64,000 nt of DNA from Mesohalobacter salilacus (GCA_003931895.1 RRZV01000032.1:39806-103805); one strand, 5' to 3'. Shown: positions 53,862 to 63,425, counted from the stretch's first letter. Program-made: numbers and translations. Notes: generated from the sequence alone by a model not told the origin.

Positions 53862-54782
53862 TTAGTTGATATGCTTTTGCGCTTTATAAGACGAACGTAC
53901 TAATGCACTACTTTCTACGTGTCTAAAGCCGAGTTCTTTTCCTATGGTTTCGTATTTTTTAAATTGATCTGGCGTGATAAATTGTTTTACTGGCAAATGC
54001 TGTTTGCTAGGTTGAAGGTATTGACCAATCGTAACCACATCAACATCAACAGAACGTAAATCTTTTAAGGTTTGAATCACTTCTTCTTCTTTTTCACCAA
54101 GACCGAGCATGATACCTGATTTGGTGCGACGAATACCTTGTTGTTTTAGATACTCTAAAACCCCTAAACTTCTATCGTATTTGGCTTGAATTCTAACTTC
54201 TCTTGTAAGACGTCTAACGGTTTCCATATTATGAGAAACAACCTCTGGACTGACTTTAATGATACGGTCAATATTACGTTTTACACCTTGAAAATCTGGA
54301 ATCAAGGTTTCTAAAGTTGTTTCTGGATTCATGCGTCTTATGGCTTGAACGGTTTCAGCCCAAATGATGGATCCCATATCTTTTAAATCGTCACGGTCAA
54401 CGCTTGTTACTACAGCATGCTTGATGCCCATAATTTTAATGGATCGTGCCACTTTTTCGGGTTCGTCCCAAGCTACATCTTCTGGTCGACCAGTTTTTAC
54501 GCCGCAAAACCCGCATGAACGTGTGCAGACATTACCAAGAATCATAAATGTTGCTGTGCCTTCGCCCCAACATTCGCCCATATTTGGGCAACTGCCTGAG
54601 GTGCAAATGGTATGTAAATCGTATTTATCTACAAGTTTACGCAGGTTTCTGTATTTTTCACCTGTCGGTAGTTTCACTCGAAGCCACTTAGGTTTTCCCT
54701 TTGTTGTGGTTTGTTTATCAGTAGTTTTATTAACGACTTTTTGTTTGTCTTTAATATCTGGCGTAGCAACAGCAGTGCTCAT
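53862..54782 (-). CDS. lipA: Lipoyl synthase
   Basis: Lipoyl synthase is a radical-SAM enzyme that inserts two sulfur atoms into octanoyl groups on lipoyl domains. Starting at the ATG at 54782 gives 306 residues; an upstream TTG would add three. The auxiliary cluster cysteines are Cys60, Cys65 and Cys71 (CTSGSCPNMGEC), and the radical-SAM CxxxCxxC is Cys86, Cys90, Cys93 (CTRSCGFC). The C-terminus carries SSALVRSSYKA with the conserved Ser cluster ligand. The N-terminal 30 residues are charged and Thr/Lys rich. It stands alone, with rlmH upstream on the same strand. Confidence 0.95.
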   Translation of the reverse strand: MSTAVATPDIKDKQKVVNKTTDKQTTTKGKPKWLRVKLPTGEKYRNLRKLVDKYDLHTICTSGSCPNMGECWGEGTATFMILGNVCTRSCGFCGVKTGRPEDVAWDEPEKVARSIKIMGIKHAVVTSVDRDDLKDMGSIIWAETVQAIRRMNPETTLETLIPDFQGVKRNIDRIIKVSPEVVSHNMETVRRLTREVRIQAKYDRSLGVLEYLKQQGIRRTKSGIMLGLGEKEEEVIQTLKDLRSVDVDVVTIGQYLQPSKQHLPVKQFITPDQFKKYETIGKELGFRHVESSALVRSSYKAQKHIN

Positions 54783-54932
54783 AATCTTCAATTTTATACA
54801 AATTTATAAAATAAAGATGAGTTAGCTTTATGTATTGTGTTTTCATACCAAATATTAAGAAAGCTTTTGTTTTTATTGAGCAGCATTTGCTTCTTGTTTT
54901 TTACAAACACATAAACCCATAAACCCAATAAA

Positions 54933-55406
54933 TCAATCGTGATGATAAGGCAAATTGTGAAGTATAGAAAACGCTCTGTAAGTTTGTTCAACATAAATCA
55001 GCCGAATCATTTCATGGGTAAATGTCATAGACGACAAAGCAATTTTTTGATTGGCACGTTCATAAATCTCCTGAGAAAATCCATAAGGTCCGCCGATTAG
55101 AAAACATAAGGTTTTGGTGCCAGCATTCATTTTATTTTGATAGAATTGAGCAAAACCTCTCGAAGTCAAAGTTTTTCCTTTCTCATCTAATAAAACAACC
55201 CAATCTGAAGTGTTGAGATTTTTTAAGAATAATTCGGCTTCTTTAGATTTTTGCTGGTCTTCACTTAAGTTTTTAGTGTTTTTGAGATCGGGTAAACTAA
55301 CAATGTCAAACTTAATAAAGTGTTCCAGTCGTTTGGAATAATTTTGAATTAAACTTTCTATTTCGTTTTGCTTAGTCTGGCCAATTTGTAGGAGTTTGAT
55401 GTTCAT
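54933..55406 (-). CDS. rlmH: 23S rRNA (pseudouridine1915-N3)-methyltransferase RlmH
   Basis: RlmH is a SPOUT methyltransferase that methylates pseudouridine 1915 in helix 69 of 23S rRNA on assembled ribosomes. The 157-residue protein has the trefoil-knot motifs 'WVVLLDEKGKTLTSRGFAQF', 'KTLCFLIGGPYGFSQEIYER' and the C-terminal 'LSSMTFTHEMIRLIYVEQTYRAF' with 'ILHNLPYHHD'. Length is normal. It faces a 291-base region before pta. Confidence 0.94.
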   Translation of the reverse strand: MNIKLLQIGQTKQNEIESLIQNYSKRLEHFIKFDIVSLPDLKNTKNLSEDQQKSKEAELFLKNLNTSDWVVLLDEKGKTLTSRGFAQFYQNKMNAGTKTLCFLIGGPYGFSQEIYERANQKIALSSMTFTHEMIRLIYVEQTYRAFSILHNLPYHHD

Positions 55407-55483
55407 TTAATTTAAATATGTAAAAAATCAAAGTTAACAAAGTAAATCCTCATAATATACTATATCACTCAGATAGTGAACAA

Positions 55484-55528
55484 GCCTCTGCGGACTTTGC
55501 GCTGCCTTTGCGTCCATTGCGGTTAAAA
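55484..55528. repeat. GCG-periodic intergenic repeat, copy 2
   Basis: GCG triplets occur at spacings 9, 11 and 9 bases, ending with GCGGTTAAAA (CCATTGCGGTTAAAACTTAG). It is related to the copy at 30261-30303, sharing the 11-9-GGTTAAAA end. It lies in the 291-base gap between rlmH and pta. The rest of the gap shows only AT-rich sequence, a TCACT/AGTGA short hairpin at about 55466-55479 and a partial CACCTTTG promoter-like motif near 55647. Confidence 0.55.
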
Positions 55529-55697
55529 CTTAGCTTGCTTAAGTAAACATTGGTTACTTTACCTTTAATATGAGAAACATCAGATTTTACAATATCTACA
55601 TCAAACTTTATTTTTCTATTAAGATAAAAATTCTTAAAATATCTCACCTTTGCAAATTAAATATTTCCTATTCTCAAATTGAATTAAAAAACTAACA

Positions 55698-57791
55698 ATG
55701 AACAAAGGAATTTATATCGCCACCAGCGAACCTAATAGCGGAAAGTCTATTGTAGCTTTAGGTTTGATGCGGATGTTACTCGCCAAAACAGCCAAAGTCG
55801 GTTACTTTAGACCAATTATAGATAACAATTCACCAGGCAAAAAAGATAACCACATCAATACGATTCTTTCACATTTTGATTTAAACATTGAGTACGAAGA
55901 AGCTTATGCCTTTACACGCTCAGAATTTATAAGTAAACGTAACGAAGATAAAGATGGTGAAATTTTAGATACCATCATCGAAAAATACAAAGCTTTAGAA
56001 GACCGCAATGATTTTATGTTAGTTGAAGGCACTGATTTTTCAGGAGAAGGTACAGCGATAGAATTAGATGCCAATATTTTAATCGCTAAAAACCTCGGAC
56101 TTCCAACGGTTATTGTTTCCTCTGGCGTAGGAAAAAGTTTAGACGAATTTATCAGCGGTCTGCATTTAGCTTACGATTCTTTTAATGACAAAGGCGTAAA
56201 AGTTTCTGCAGTTATTGCTAACAAAGTTCAAGAAGAAAATTTACAAAAAGTGATAACTGGTGTAGAAGCGCATTTACCAAAAGATATTGTTGTCAATGCT
56301 ATTCCCTTAACTTCTGGTTTAAAAAACCCAACGGTCAAAGAAATCGCTAAATCTATTGAAGCCAAAGTTTTATTTGGTGAAGATCATTTGAACAACCAAA
56401 GCAGTAGTTTTAAAGTAGGAGCAATGCAGTTGAGAAATTATCTTACCCATCTTGAAGACAACTGCTTAATCATCACACCTGGCGACCGTGCTGATATTAT
56501 TCTCGGTGCACTCCAAGCCAATATTTCAAGTAATTATCCTAAAATATCTGGAATTGTTCTCACAGGTGGACTGATTCCTGAAGAGCCAATAGCAAAACTT
56601 ATTGAGGGTTTACAATATGTTGTGCCTATACTTTCGGTAAAGCAAGGTACCTTTGAAGTGGCTAATAAAATTGGTAACATGCGCTCTCACATGTATGCTG
56701 ATAACAAAGAAAAAATCATGTTATCTTTAAATACATTCGAAAAATATTGTGATATAGAAAAACTTTCTGACAAGCTGATTACGTTTACAAATGAAGGTAT
56801 GACGCCAAGAATGTTTCAATATAACTTGCTAAAACGTGCTAAAAAACAACGTAAACACATTGTTTTACCTGAAGGTAATGACGATAGAATTATTATAGCA
56901 GCGGCCCAACTGGCTTTAATGGATTTTGTCGATTTAACCCTTCTTGGTGAACCAAATAAAATCAAAGAAGCCAGCTCAAGATTGGGTTTAAATTTCGACT
57001 TTGATAAAGTTGTAATTATCAACCCTTTAGATTCAGAATATATAAATGACTTTGCACAAACCCTTTATGAGCAAAGAAAACACAAAGGAATGACCATAGA
57101 CATTGCAGAAGATTTAATTAGAGATGTGTCTTATTTTGGCACCATGATGGTTTACAAAGGCTTAGCAGAGGGTATGGTTTCTGGTGCTGCACATACCACA
57201 CAACACACTATTAAACCTGCTTTGCAGTTTGTTAAGATGAAACCTGAGGTTTCTGTGGTCTCATCTGTGTTTTTTATGTGTCTTGAAAACAGAGTTTCTG
57301 TATTTGGCGATTGTGCAATTAACCCTAACCCTAATGCAGAGCAGTTAGCCGAAATTGCTATTTCTTCTGCGGAATCGAGTCAAGCATTTGGCATAGAACC
57401 CAGAATTGCCATGTTGTCTTATTCATCAGGTTCATCAGGTAAAGGCGCAGATGTAGATAAAGTTCGTGAAGCCACCAGAATTGTAAAGTCTAAGCGCCCA
57501 GATTTAAACATTGAAGGGCCAATTCAATACGATGCTGCGGTAGATATGGCGGTAGGGCAAAGTAAGTTGCCAGACTCTAAAGTAGCTGGACAAGCTACAG
57601 TCTTGATATTTCCAGACCTAAACACTGGAAATAATACCTATAAAGCTGTTCAACGTGAAACTGGAGCTGTAGCCATTGGCCCGATGCTTCAAGGCTTAAA
57701 CAAACCTGTAAATGATTTAAGTCGGGGTTGCACGGTAGACGATATTTTTAATACGGTAGTCATTACTGCCATACAAGCACAAGATATTTAA
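55698..57791 (+). CDS. pta: Phosphate acetyltransferase (long form)
   Basis: Pta interconverts acetyl-CoA and acetyl phosphate. The 697-residue long form has three parts: a BioD-like P-loop domain (about 1-220, 'IYIATSEPNSGKSIVALGLM'), a DRTGG domain (about 225-340), and the catalytic PTA domain (about 370-697, 'KHIVLPEGNDDRIIIAA', 'GMVSGAAHTTQHTIKPALQF', 'MLSYSSGSSGKGADVDKVRE', 'GPIQYDAAVDMAV'). E. coli Pta has the same layout with 714 residues. It is followed by ackA after 3 bases, so both make an acetate fermentation/overflow unit. Confidence 0.96.
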   Translation: MNKGIYIATSEPNSGKSIVALGLMRMLLAKTAKVGYFRPIIDNNSPGKKDNHINTILSHFDLNIEYEEAYAFTRSEFISKRNEDKDGEILDTIIEKYKALEDRNDFMLVEGTDFSGEGTAIELDANILIAKNLGLPTVIVSSGVGKSLDEFISGLHLAYDSFNDKGVKVSAVIANKVQEENLQKVITGVEAHLPKDIVVNAIPLTSGLKNPTVKEIAKSIEAKVLFGEDHLNNQSSSFKVGAMQLRNYLTHLEDNCLIITPGDRADIILGALQANISSNYPKISGIVLTGGLIPEEPIAKLIEGLQYVVPILSVKQGTFEVANKIGNMRSHMYADNKEKIMLSLNTFEKYCDIEKLSDKLITFTNEGMTPRMFQYNLLKRAKKQRKHIVLPEGNDDRIIIAAAQLALMDFVDLTLLGEPNKIKEASSRLGLNFDFDKVVIINPLDSEYINDFAQTLYEQRKHKGMTIDIAEDLIRDVSYFGTMMVYKGLAEGMVSGAAHTTQHTIKPALQFVKMKPEVSVVSSVFFMCLENRVSVFGDCAINPNPNAEQLAEIAISSAESSQAFGIEPRIAMLSYSSGSSGKGADVDKVREATRIVKSKRPDLNIEGPIQYDAAVDMAVGQSKLPDSKVAGQATVLIFPDLNTGNNTYKAVQRETGAVAIGPMLQGLNKPVNDLSRGCTVDDIFNTVVITAIQAQDI

Positions 57792-57794
57792 TTT

Positions 57795-58985
57795 ATGAAT
57801 ATATTAGTTATCAATTCAGGGAGTTCGTCACTCAAGTATCAGTTGATTGATATGCCCAACGAAACAGTTAAAGCCAGTGGATTAATTGAACGCATTGGTG
57901 CAGAGAATGCTAAAATCACTTACAAAAAAGGGGATTTTAAAACCAGTAAAGAACTTCTAATTAAAAACCACGAGGAAGCTTTAAATCAAATGAATGGCTT
58001 TTTGATGGACGAAGAATTTGGCGTGATTTCTAATAAAGACGATATTAAAATAGTTGGTCATCGTGTGGTGCACGGTGGTAAAACATTTTCTGATACAGTT
58101 GAAATTACCGAAGAAATTAAATCAAAAATCGAAAGTCTTTGTGCCTTAGCACCATTGCATAATCCACCGAATTTAAAAGGTATTGAAGTCTCAGAACGTG
58201 TATTTTCTAAAGCTAAACAAGTGGCGGTTTTTGACACCGCTTTTTTACAGTCACTACCTCAAAAGGCATATCAATATGCTATTCCAAAATCATTTTTAGA
58301 AGATGAGGATATTAGAGCTTATGGATTTCACGGGACAAGCCATAAATACGTTTCAGAAAAAGCGCAAGAATTTTTAAATTCTAAAAATCAACCCAGCTCA
58401 AAATTAATTAGTATTCATCTCGGTAACGGCTGTAGTATGACGGCTATAAAAGATGGAAAAGCTATTGACCATTCAATGGGTTTTGGCCCAGCCAACGGCT
58501 TGATTATGGGCACGCGTGCTGGAGATATTGACCAATCTGTCATTTTTTATCTGATCGATAAATTAGGCTATTCAGCCGAAAAAGTCAATACCATTTTACT
58601 TAAAGAAAGCGGAATGTTAGGCTTAACAGGGTCAAATGATTTACGAGATATTCAGCAAAAAGCTGAGGCGGGTAATGAAGATTGTCAATTGGCTTTAGAG
58701 ATGAATGCTTATCGAATAAAAAAATACATTGGCGCTTATGCAGTGGCATTAAATGGTTTAGATGCTATAATTTTTACCGCTGGAATTGGAGAAAACTCAG
58801 CCTTAATGAGAGAAATAGTTTGTCAGGATATGGATGTTTTAGGACTTCAAATTGATGATAGCAAAAATCAAATGTCTTCAAATGAAAGTAGAGATATCAG
58901 TAAAACAATTTCTGATACAAAGATTTTGGTCATTCCAACCAACGAAGAACTTGAAATTGCTAAACAGGCTTATAAATTGCACTAA
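57795..58985 (+). CDS. ackA: Acetate kinase
   Basis: A 396-residue kinase that makes ATP and acetate from acetyl phosphate. Motifs: 'ILVINSGSSSLKYQLIDMPN', 'VGHRVVHGGKTFSD', 'FDTAFLQSLPQKAYQYAIP', 'YGFHGTSHKYVSEKA', 'ISIHLGNGCSMTAIKDGKAI' and 'IIFTAGIGENSALMR'. The segment 'GFGPANGLIMGTRAGDID' differs slightly from the usual 'GFTPLEGLMMGTRSGDID' but the core residues stay. It lies directly after pta. Confidence 0.96.
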   Translation: MNILVINSGSSSLKYQLIDMPNETVKASGLIERIGAENAKITYKKGDFKTSKELLIKNHEEALNQMNGFLMDEEFGVISNKDDIKIVGHRVVHGGKTFSDTVEITEEIKSKIESLCALAPLHNPPNLKGIEVSERVFSKAKQVAVFDTAFLQSLPQKAYQYAIPKSFLEDEDIRAYGFHGTSHKYVSEKAQEFLNSKNQPSSKLISIHLGNGCSMTAIKDGKAIDHSMGFGPANGLIMGTRAGDIDQSVIFYLIDKLGYSAEKVNTILLKESGMLGLTGSNDLRDIQQKAEAGNEDCQLALEMNAYRIKKYIGAYAVALNGLDAIIFTAGIGENSALMREIVCQDMDVLGLQIDDSKNQMSSNESRDISKTISDTKILVIPTNEELEIAKQAYKLH

Positions 58986-59062
58986 AATTTAAAATCTGAA
59001 TCAAATGTCTAATTTACTTTTTTCAATATATTAAATTAGCTTAGTTTTATTAATTTTTAATT

Positions 59063-59920
59063 ATGATCAGCGATTCACAATTTCAAAAAGAGATTAATTT
59101 AATAATAGAAAATGCCGTAAGAGAAGACATTGGCGATGGAGATTATTCATCTTTAGCTTGTATTCCTTCTGTAGCCCAAGGTAAAGCTCAACTTCTGGTA
59201 AAAGATAATGGTATTATTGCAGGAATTAATTTTGCAAAACAAGTTTTTAAGTATGTCGATGCCGAATTAAATGTTAAAACGTTTCTTAAAGACGGTGATA
59301 AAGTTAAAACTACCGATGTGGCATTTACAGTTTCAGGCTCAAGCCAATCCATCTTAAAAGCTGAACGTTTAGTCTTGAATGCGATGCAACGAATGAGTGC
59401 AATTGCTACCAAAACCCATAGTTTTGTTCAGCAACTTAAAGGTACAAAAACTCAAATTTTAGATACAAGAAAAACCACACCAGGCATTCGGGCTCTTGAA
59501 AAATGGGCTGTAAAAATTGGCGGTGGCACTAATCACCGATTTGCACTGTATGATATGATTATGCTTAAAGACAATCATATCGATTTTGCTGGTGGAATTG
59601 CACAAGCTATTCAAAAAACTCACGACTACTTAAAAGCGAATCATTTGAATTTAAAAATTATTGTTGAAGCAAGAAACTTAAAAGAAGTTGAAAGCATTTT
59701 AAAACAAGACAATGTATATAGAATTTTGCTTGACAATTTTAATTATGAAGACACCAAAAAAGCTGTAGATTTAATAGGGCAGAAGTGCTACACAGAATCC
59801 AGTGGAGGCATTACTTTAGAAACGGCAAAACAATATGCTGATTGTGGTGTTGATTTTATATCAAGTGGCGCTTTAACTCATTCGGTTTATAATATGGATA
59901 TGAGCCTAAAAGCAATTTAA
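59063..59920 (+). CDS. nadC: Nicotinate-nucleotide diphosphorylase (carboxylating)
   Basis: NadC turns quinolinate and PRPP into nicotinic acid mononucleotide, carbon dioxide and pyrophosphate in de novo NAD synthesis. The 285-residue protein shows 'AVREDIGDGDYSSLACIP', 'ERLVLNAMQRMSAIATKT', 'ILDTRKTTPGIRALEKWAVK', 'GGTNHRFALYDMIMLKDNHI', 'IIVEARNLKEVE' and 'ESSGGITLETAKQYADCGVD'. It is followed by yihY after 1 base. No nadA or nadB is in the window. Confidence 0.95.
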   Translation: MISDSQFQKEINLIIENAVREDIGDGDYSSLACIPSVAQGKAQLLVKDNGIIAGINFAKQVFKYVDAELNVKTFLKDGDKVKTTDVAFTVSGSSQSILKAERLVLNAMQRMSAIATKTHSFVQQLKGTKTQILDTRKTTPGIRALEKWAVKIGGGTNHRFALYDMIMLKDNHIDFAGGIAQAIQKTHDYLKANHLNLKIIVEARNLKEVESILKQDNVYRILLDNFNYEDTKKAVDLIGQKCYTESSGGITLETAKQYADCGVDFISSGALTHSVYNMDMSLKAI

Positions 59921-59921
59921 A

Positions 59922-60842
59922 ATGCCAGACAGATTAGACAAAACCATATCAGAAACCCCTATTGTTAAAAACATTGCTAAAGGGTGCAAAAAAATTAAAC
60001 TCCCTAAATTAGATGGCCTTACGCTATACGATTTAATTAAAATTTACTTTTTTGGCATTATAAAAGGCACATTTTCTACCCGCGCAAGCTCCATTGCATT
60101 CAGTTTTTTTATGGCTATTTTTCCATTTTTGTTATTTATTTTAAACTTGATTCCATTTATCACATTCATAGACGATTTTCAAAATGAAGTGCTTTATTTT
60201 ATTGAAGATTTAATGCCAACGCAAGCTGCTAATTTTTTCAATGATATTTTTGTTGATATCGCCAATAACCCAAGAGCTGGCCTATTGTCATTTGTTTTTA
60301 TACTTTCAGTTTTTCTAATGTCAAACGGTGTCAATGCCATTTTTACAAGCTTTGAATTTTCATATCACACTAAAATAAACCGAACCATAGTCAGGCAATA
60401 TGTAGTGGCTGTTGGTGTAGCTTTAATCATTGCTATTTTACTTTTAATATCTGTAGTTATAGCCATTTACTTCACTTATATCATTGAAAATTTAAGAGAT
60501 CTTGGTGTAGTTGGCGATACTATTTTATGGGCTAAAATTGGAAGATATGCCACATTATTAGTTATGCTTTACGTAGGAATTGCCATTTTGTATTACTTTG
60601 GAACGAAAGAAGGACGCCAATCTCGTTTCTTTTCTGTTGGCGCGTTGTTTACTACATTTTTAATCATTTTGACGACTTATTTATTTTCATTTTATATTGA
60701 ACATTTTTCAACTTACAACAAGTTGTATGGCTCGATAGGTGCATTATTAATTTTAATGATTTATATTTGGCTAAACTCAAATATATTTTTACTTGGTTTT
60801 GAACTCAATGCCAGCATCCAAAAATTGAGAAAACAAACTTAA
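59922..60842 (+). CDS. YihY/BrkB family membrane protein
   Basis: A 306-residue membrane protein with about six helices. The family pattern is 'RASSIAFSFFMAIFPFLLFI', 'GLLSFVFILSVFLMSNGVNA', 'VGALFTTFLIILTTYLFSFY' and 'LYGSIGALLILMIYIWLNSN'. The 40-residue N-terminus before the first helix is basic. YihY/BrkB proteins are inner-membrane proteins of uncertain role; some lists once called them RNase BN, which is not supported. It lies in a run of genes from nadC to the pseudouridine synthase. Confidence 0.87.
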   Translation: MPDRLDKTISETPIVKNIAKGCKKIKLPKLDGLTLYDLIKIYFFGIIKGTFSTRASSIAFSFFMAIFPFLLFILNLIPFITFIDDFQNEVLYFIEDLMPTQAANFFNDIFVDIANNPRAGLLSFVFILSVFLMSNGVNAIFTSFEFSYHTKINRTIVRQYVVAVGVALIIAILLLISVVIAIYFTYIIENLRDLGVVGDTILWAKIGRYATLLVMLYVGIAILYYFGTKEGRQSRFFSVGALFTTFLIILTTYLFSFYIEHFSTYNKLYGSIGALLILMIYIWLNSNIFLLGFELNASIQKLRKQT

Positions 60843-60855
60843 CTTTACAAACACT

Positions 60856-61419
60856 ATGAAAACACTATTTTTAACTATTGCAATCGTTTTAGTAAGCTTT
60901 CAGTTTCAAGCACAAACCATTACGGTTTCAGATCGAGAAATCCCAACTGAAATGACTATTAATGAAAAAGAAGTCAAACTTAACGGAACTGGCATAAGAG
61001 AAAAATTCTTTATGGATTTATATGTCGGAGGTTTATATCTTACGAACAAATCTAAAGATGCTCAAGCCATTATAAAAGCCAACGAACCTATGGGCATTAA
61101 AATACACATTGTGTCTAAATTGATTTCTTCTAAAAAAATGATCGATGCCGTTGAAGAAGGTTTTGAAAATTCTACTGATGGTAATCAAGAGCAATATCGA
61201 GAGAAAATCAACACTTTTATTAGTTTCTTTAAAGACGAAATCAACAAAGAAGATGTCTTTGATATTGCTTATCATCCAGAAACAGGAACGACAGTTTATA
61301 AAAACAAATCTAAGAAAGGCAGTATTAAAGGTTTAGATTTCAAAAAAGCTTTATTTGGGATTTGGCTATCTGATAATCCGGCAGATGATGATTTAAAAGA
61401 AGGAATGCTTAATTTATAA
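60856..61419 (+). CDS. Chalcone-isomerase-like secreted protein
   Basis: A 187-residue protein with a signal peptide (MKTLFLTIAIVLVSFQFQAQ). The mature part fits the chalcone-isomerase-like (Chalcone_3) fold: 'LNGTGIREKFFMDLYVGGLY', 'MGIKIHIVSKLISSKKM', 'INTFISFFKDEINKEDVFDI' and 'LFGIWLSDNPADDDLKEGML'. Bacterial members likely bind fatty acids or other hydrophobic ligands; true flavonoid cyclisation is not expected. It begins 13 bases after yihY and is followed by a DUF2147 gene. Confidence 0.82.
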   Translation: MKTLFLTIAIVLVSFQFQAQTITVSDREIPTEMTINEKEVKLNGTGIREKFFMDLYVGGLYLTNKSKDAQAIIKANEPMGIKIHIVSKLISSKKMIDAVEEGFENSTDGNQEQYREKINTFISFFKDEINKEDVFDIAYHPETGTTVYKNKSKKGSIKGLDFKKALFGIWLSDNPADDDLKEGMLNL

Positions 61420-61430
61420 TTATTTAATTT

Positions 61431-61868
61431 ATGCTGAAATATGTTTTCGGCACAATTTTTTTATGTCAAATTTCAATAGCTCAACAATTTCAAGGTTATT
61501 GGAAAACCGTTGATGAAAATGACATAGCCAAATCTATTGTCAAAATTTATAAAACAGAAAATAGTTTTGTTGAAGGCAAAGTGTATCGCATCTTAAAAGC
61601 ATCAGAACGCGATAGATTATGTACAAAATGCAAAGGCGATAAAAAGAACAAACCTATTGAAGGTCTAGTTATAATTGAAGACTTAAAACCGAATGGCTAT
61701 GAATGTGTAGATGGAAAAATCACAGACCCTGAAAATGGAAAAATCTACACCTGTAAACTTTGGATAGAACAAAGCAATGAAGATGTTTTGCACGTTCGGG
61801 GTTATTGGGCTTTTTTCTATAGAACGCAACATTGGCAAAGGGTAAAAGACATTAATAAATATTTATAA
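61431..61868 (+). CDS. DUF2147-domain secreted protein
   Basis: A 145-residue protein with an N-terminal signal peptide (YVFGTIFLCQISIAQQ). The DUF2147 beta-rich fold covers the rest: 'FQGYWKTVDENDIAKSIVKI', 'EGKVYRILKASERDRLCTKC', 'GLVIIEDLKPNGYECVDGKI' and 'EDVLHVRGYWAFFYRTQHW'. Two cysteine pairs (CTKC and the Cys around 'YTCK') could be a disulfide or metal site. Its function is unknown. It lies 11 bases after the previous gene. Confidence 0.8.
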   Translation: MLKYVFGTIFLCQISIAQQFQGYWKTVDENDIAKSIVKIYKTENSFVEGKVYRILKASERDRLCTKCKGDKKNKPIEGLVIIEDLKPNGYECVDGKITDPENGKIYTCKLWIEQSNEDVLHVRGYWAFFYRTQHWQRVKDINKYL

Positions 61869-61878
61869 ATTTTAAAAT

Positions 61879-62661
61879 ATGAAATTTTATTTAACTTTTT
61901 TGGTATGCTTTTTAATTACAATAGCTACATCTCAAAACAGCTTACAAAATACACCAAATCCAAATGCCTTAGAAACTAATACTGACTTTAAAAGCTTAAG
62001 TTTTCCATCAATAGATGGTTTAAAAATTTCAGCCCGACTTTATCAAGCTCAATCTGATGCTCAACCTATTTTACTTTGTCATCAAGCGCGATTTAACAAG
62101 CAAGAATATGCTGATATTGCCCCAAGACTTCGTGAAATGGGTTACACCAGCTTAGCTATTGATCAGCGTTCAGGTGGTGATTTTGCAAGTGAAGCTAATC
62201 AAACTTACAATCGTGCCCAAGCTAAAGGTTTGTCAACAGACTATGTGGACGCACAACAAGACATAGAAGCGGCTTTAGACTATTTATATCAAAAAACCAA
62301 ACAACCAGTCATTTTATGGGGAAGTTCCTATTCATCAGCTTTAGTGTTTTTTGTTGCTAAAAAATATCCGGAAAAAGTCAAAGCCGTAATCAGTTTTAGT
62401 CCAGATAACTATTTTGGAGATCAACGCGAAAATTTAAATACCGTTTTCAACGAGCTTAAACAAGCATTTTGGGTTACCTCATCCAAGGAAGAATCCAAAA
62501 GACTATCTCAATTAATTGATAAAAATCAGCTCGATAACAATCAAACCCAATTCATTCCAAAGCAAGAAGGTCATCACGGTTCAAGAGCCTTGTGGGTCAA
62601 TCAAATTCATAATGAAGAATATTGGGAATCATTAAAAGCCTTTTTGGATCACATAAAATAG
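61879..62661 (+). CDS. Secreted alpha/beta hydrolase (serine hydrolase family)
   Basis: A 260-residue protein with a signal peptide (MKFYLTFLVCFLITIATSQ). The nucleophile elbow reads LWGSSYSSAL with Ser150 as probable nucleophile; the family consensus is GxSxG, here GSSYS. The acidic residue is probably within 'SFSPDNYFGD' or nearby, and His is in 'PKQEGHHGSRAL'. Serine hydrolase of unknown substrate, probably in the periplasm. The RluA gene begins 9 bases after it. Confidence 0.82.
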   Translation: MKFYLTFLVCFLITIATSQNSLQNTPNPNALETNTDFKSLSFPSIDGLKISARLYQAQSDAQPILLCHQARFNKQEYADIAPRLREMGYTSLAIDQRSGGDFASEANQTYNRAQAKGLSTDYVDAQQDIEAALDYLYQKTKQPVILWGSSYSSALVFFVAKKYPEKVKAVISFSPDNYFGDQRENLNTVFNELKQAFWVTSSKEESKRLSQLIDKNQLDNNQTQFIPKQEGHHGSRALWVNQIHNEEYWESLKAFLDHIK

Positions 62662-62670
62662 AGTCATCTT

Positions 62671-63351
62671 TTGCCACAACAACCACTTGACATTATTTTT
62701 GAAGACAATCACCTCATCGTTATCAACAAGCCCGTAGGCCGTTTGGTACAAGGCGATTCGACAGGAGATGAGCCACTTAGCGATACTGTAAAAACTTACA
62801 TTAAACACAAATACAACAAGCCCGGCAACGTTTATCTCGGTGTAGTTCACCGTCTTGACCGACCAACGAGTGGTGTTTTGGTTTTTGCCAAAACTTCAAA
62901 AGCCTTATCGCGACTCAACAAACAATTTAGCGAACGCCAAACCCAAAAAATCTATTGGGCAATGGTTAAAAATAAACCTGAGCAAAATCAGGCAAAATTG
63001 GTTCATTATTTAAAGCGTAATCCCAAGCAAAACAAATCCTACGCCTATCCCAAAGAAATTCCAGATTCAAAGCAAGCTGTTTTAAAATACAAAGTTCTCA
63101 AGTCTTTAGACCATTACCATCTAATAGAAATTGAGCTCGAAACCGGCCGTCATCATCAAATCCGATCACAATTATCCTACATTAATTGTCCAATCAAAGG
63201 TGACTTAAAATACGGTGCCAAACGAAGCAATGCTGGCGGAGGAATTCATTTACATGCTAAAAAACTTTGTCTTATACATCCAACAAAAAAAGAAAGACTA
63301 TGTTTTGAAGCTTCTTTACCAAGCGAAAAATTGTGGCAGTCTTGTTTTTAA
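62671..63351 (+). CDS. RluA-family pseudouridine synthase
   Basis: A 226-residue enzyme starting with TTG at 62671 (PQQPLDIIFEDNHLIVINKP); no ATG in frame lies nearby upstream. The catalytic Asp63 is in the RluA motif HRLDRPTSGVLVFAKT, followed by 'RLNKQFSERQTQKIYWAM' and 'LETGRHHQIRSQLSYINCPI'. No S4 domain precedes it, so it is a short RluA-type enzyme for rRNA or tRNA. Target base unknown. A 12-base palindrome AACCTTAAGGTT follows the stop codon. Confidence 0.88.
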   Translation: MPQQPLDIIFEDNHLIVINKPVGRLVQGDSTGDEPLSDTVKTYIKHKYNKPGNVYLGVVHRLDRPTSGVLVFAKTSKALSRLNKQFSERQTQKIYWAMVKNKPEQNQAKLVHYLKRNPKQNKSYAYPKEIPDSKQAVLKYKVLKSLDHYHLIEIELETGRHHQIRSQLSYINCPIKGDLKYGAKRSNAGGGIHLHAKKLCLIHPTKKERLCFEASLPSEKLWQSCF

Positions 63352-63425
63352 CCTTAAGGTTGAGACTTATTGTATTATACTGATATAGGTTGACCTTTTT
63401 TTGATTTGTTTTTGCTAATCTGACC

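Noticed and set aside
54794..54994. A 66-residue minus-strand frame with one hydrophobic helix after rlmH
   Set aside because: It overlaps the last 62 bases of rlmH, has no -7 box of its own and no recognisable family.
55465..55647. A 60-residue minus-strand frame in the rlmH-pta gap
   Set aside because: It includes the GCG-periodic repeat and gives no family match; most likely a chance frame.
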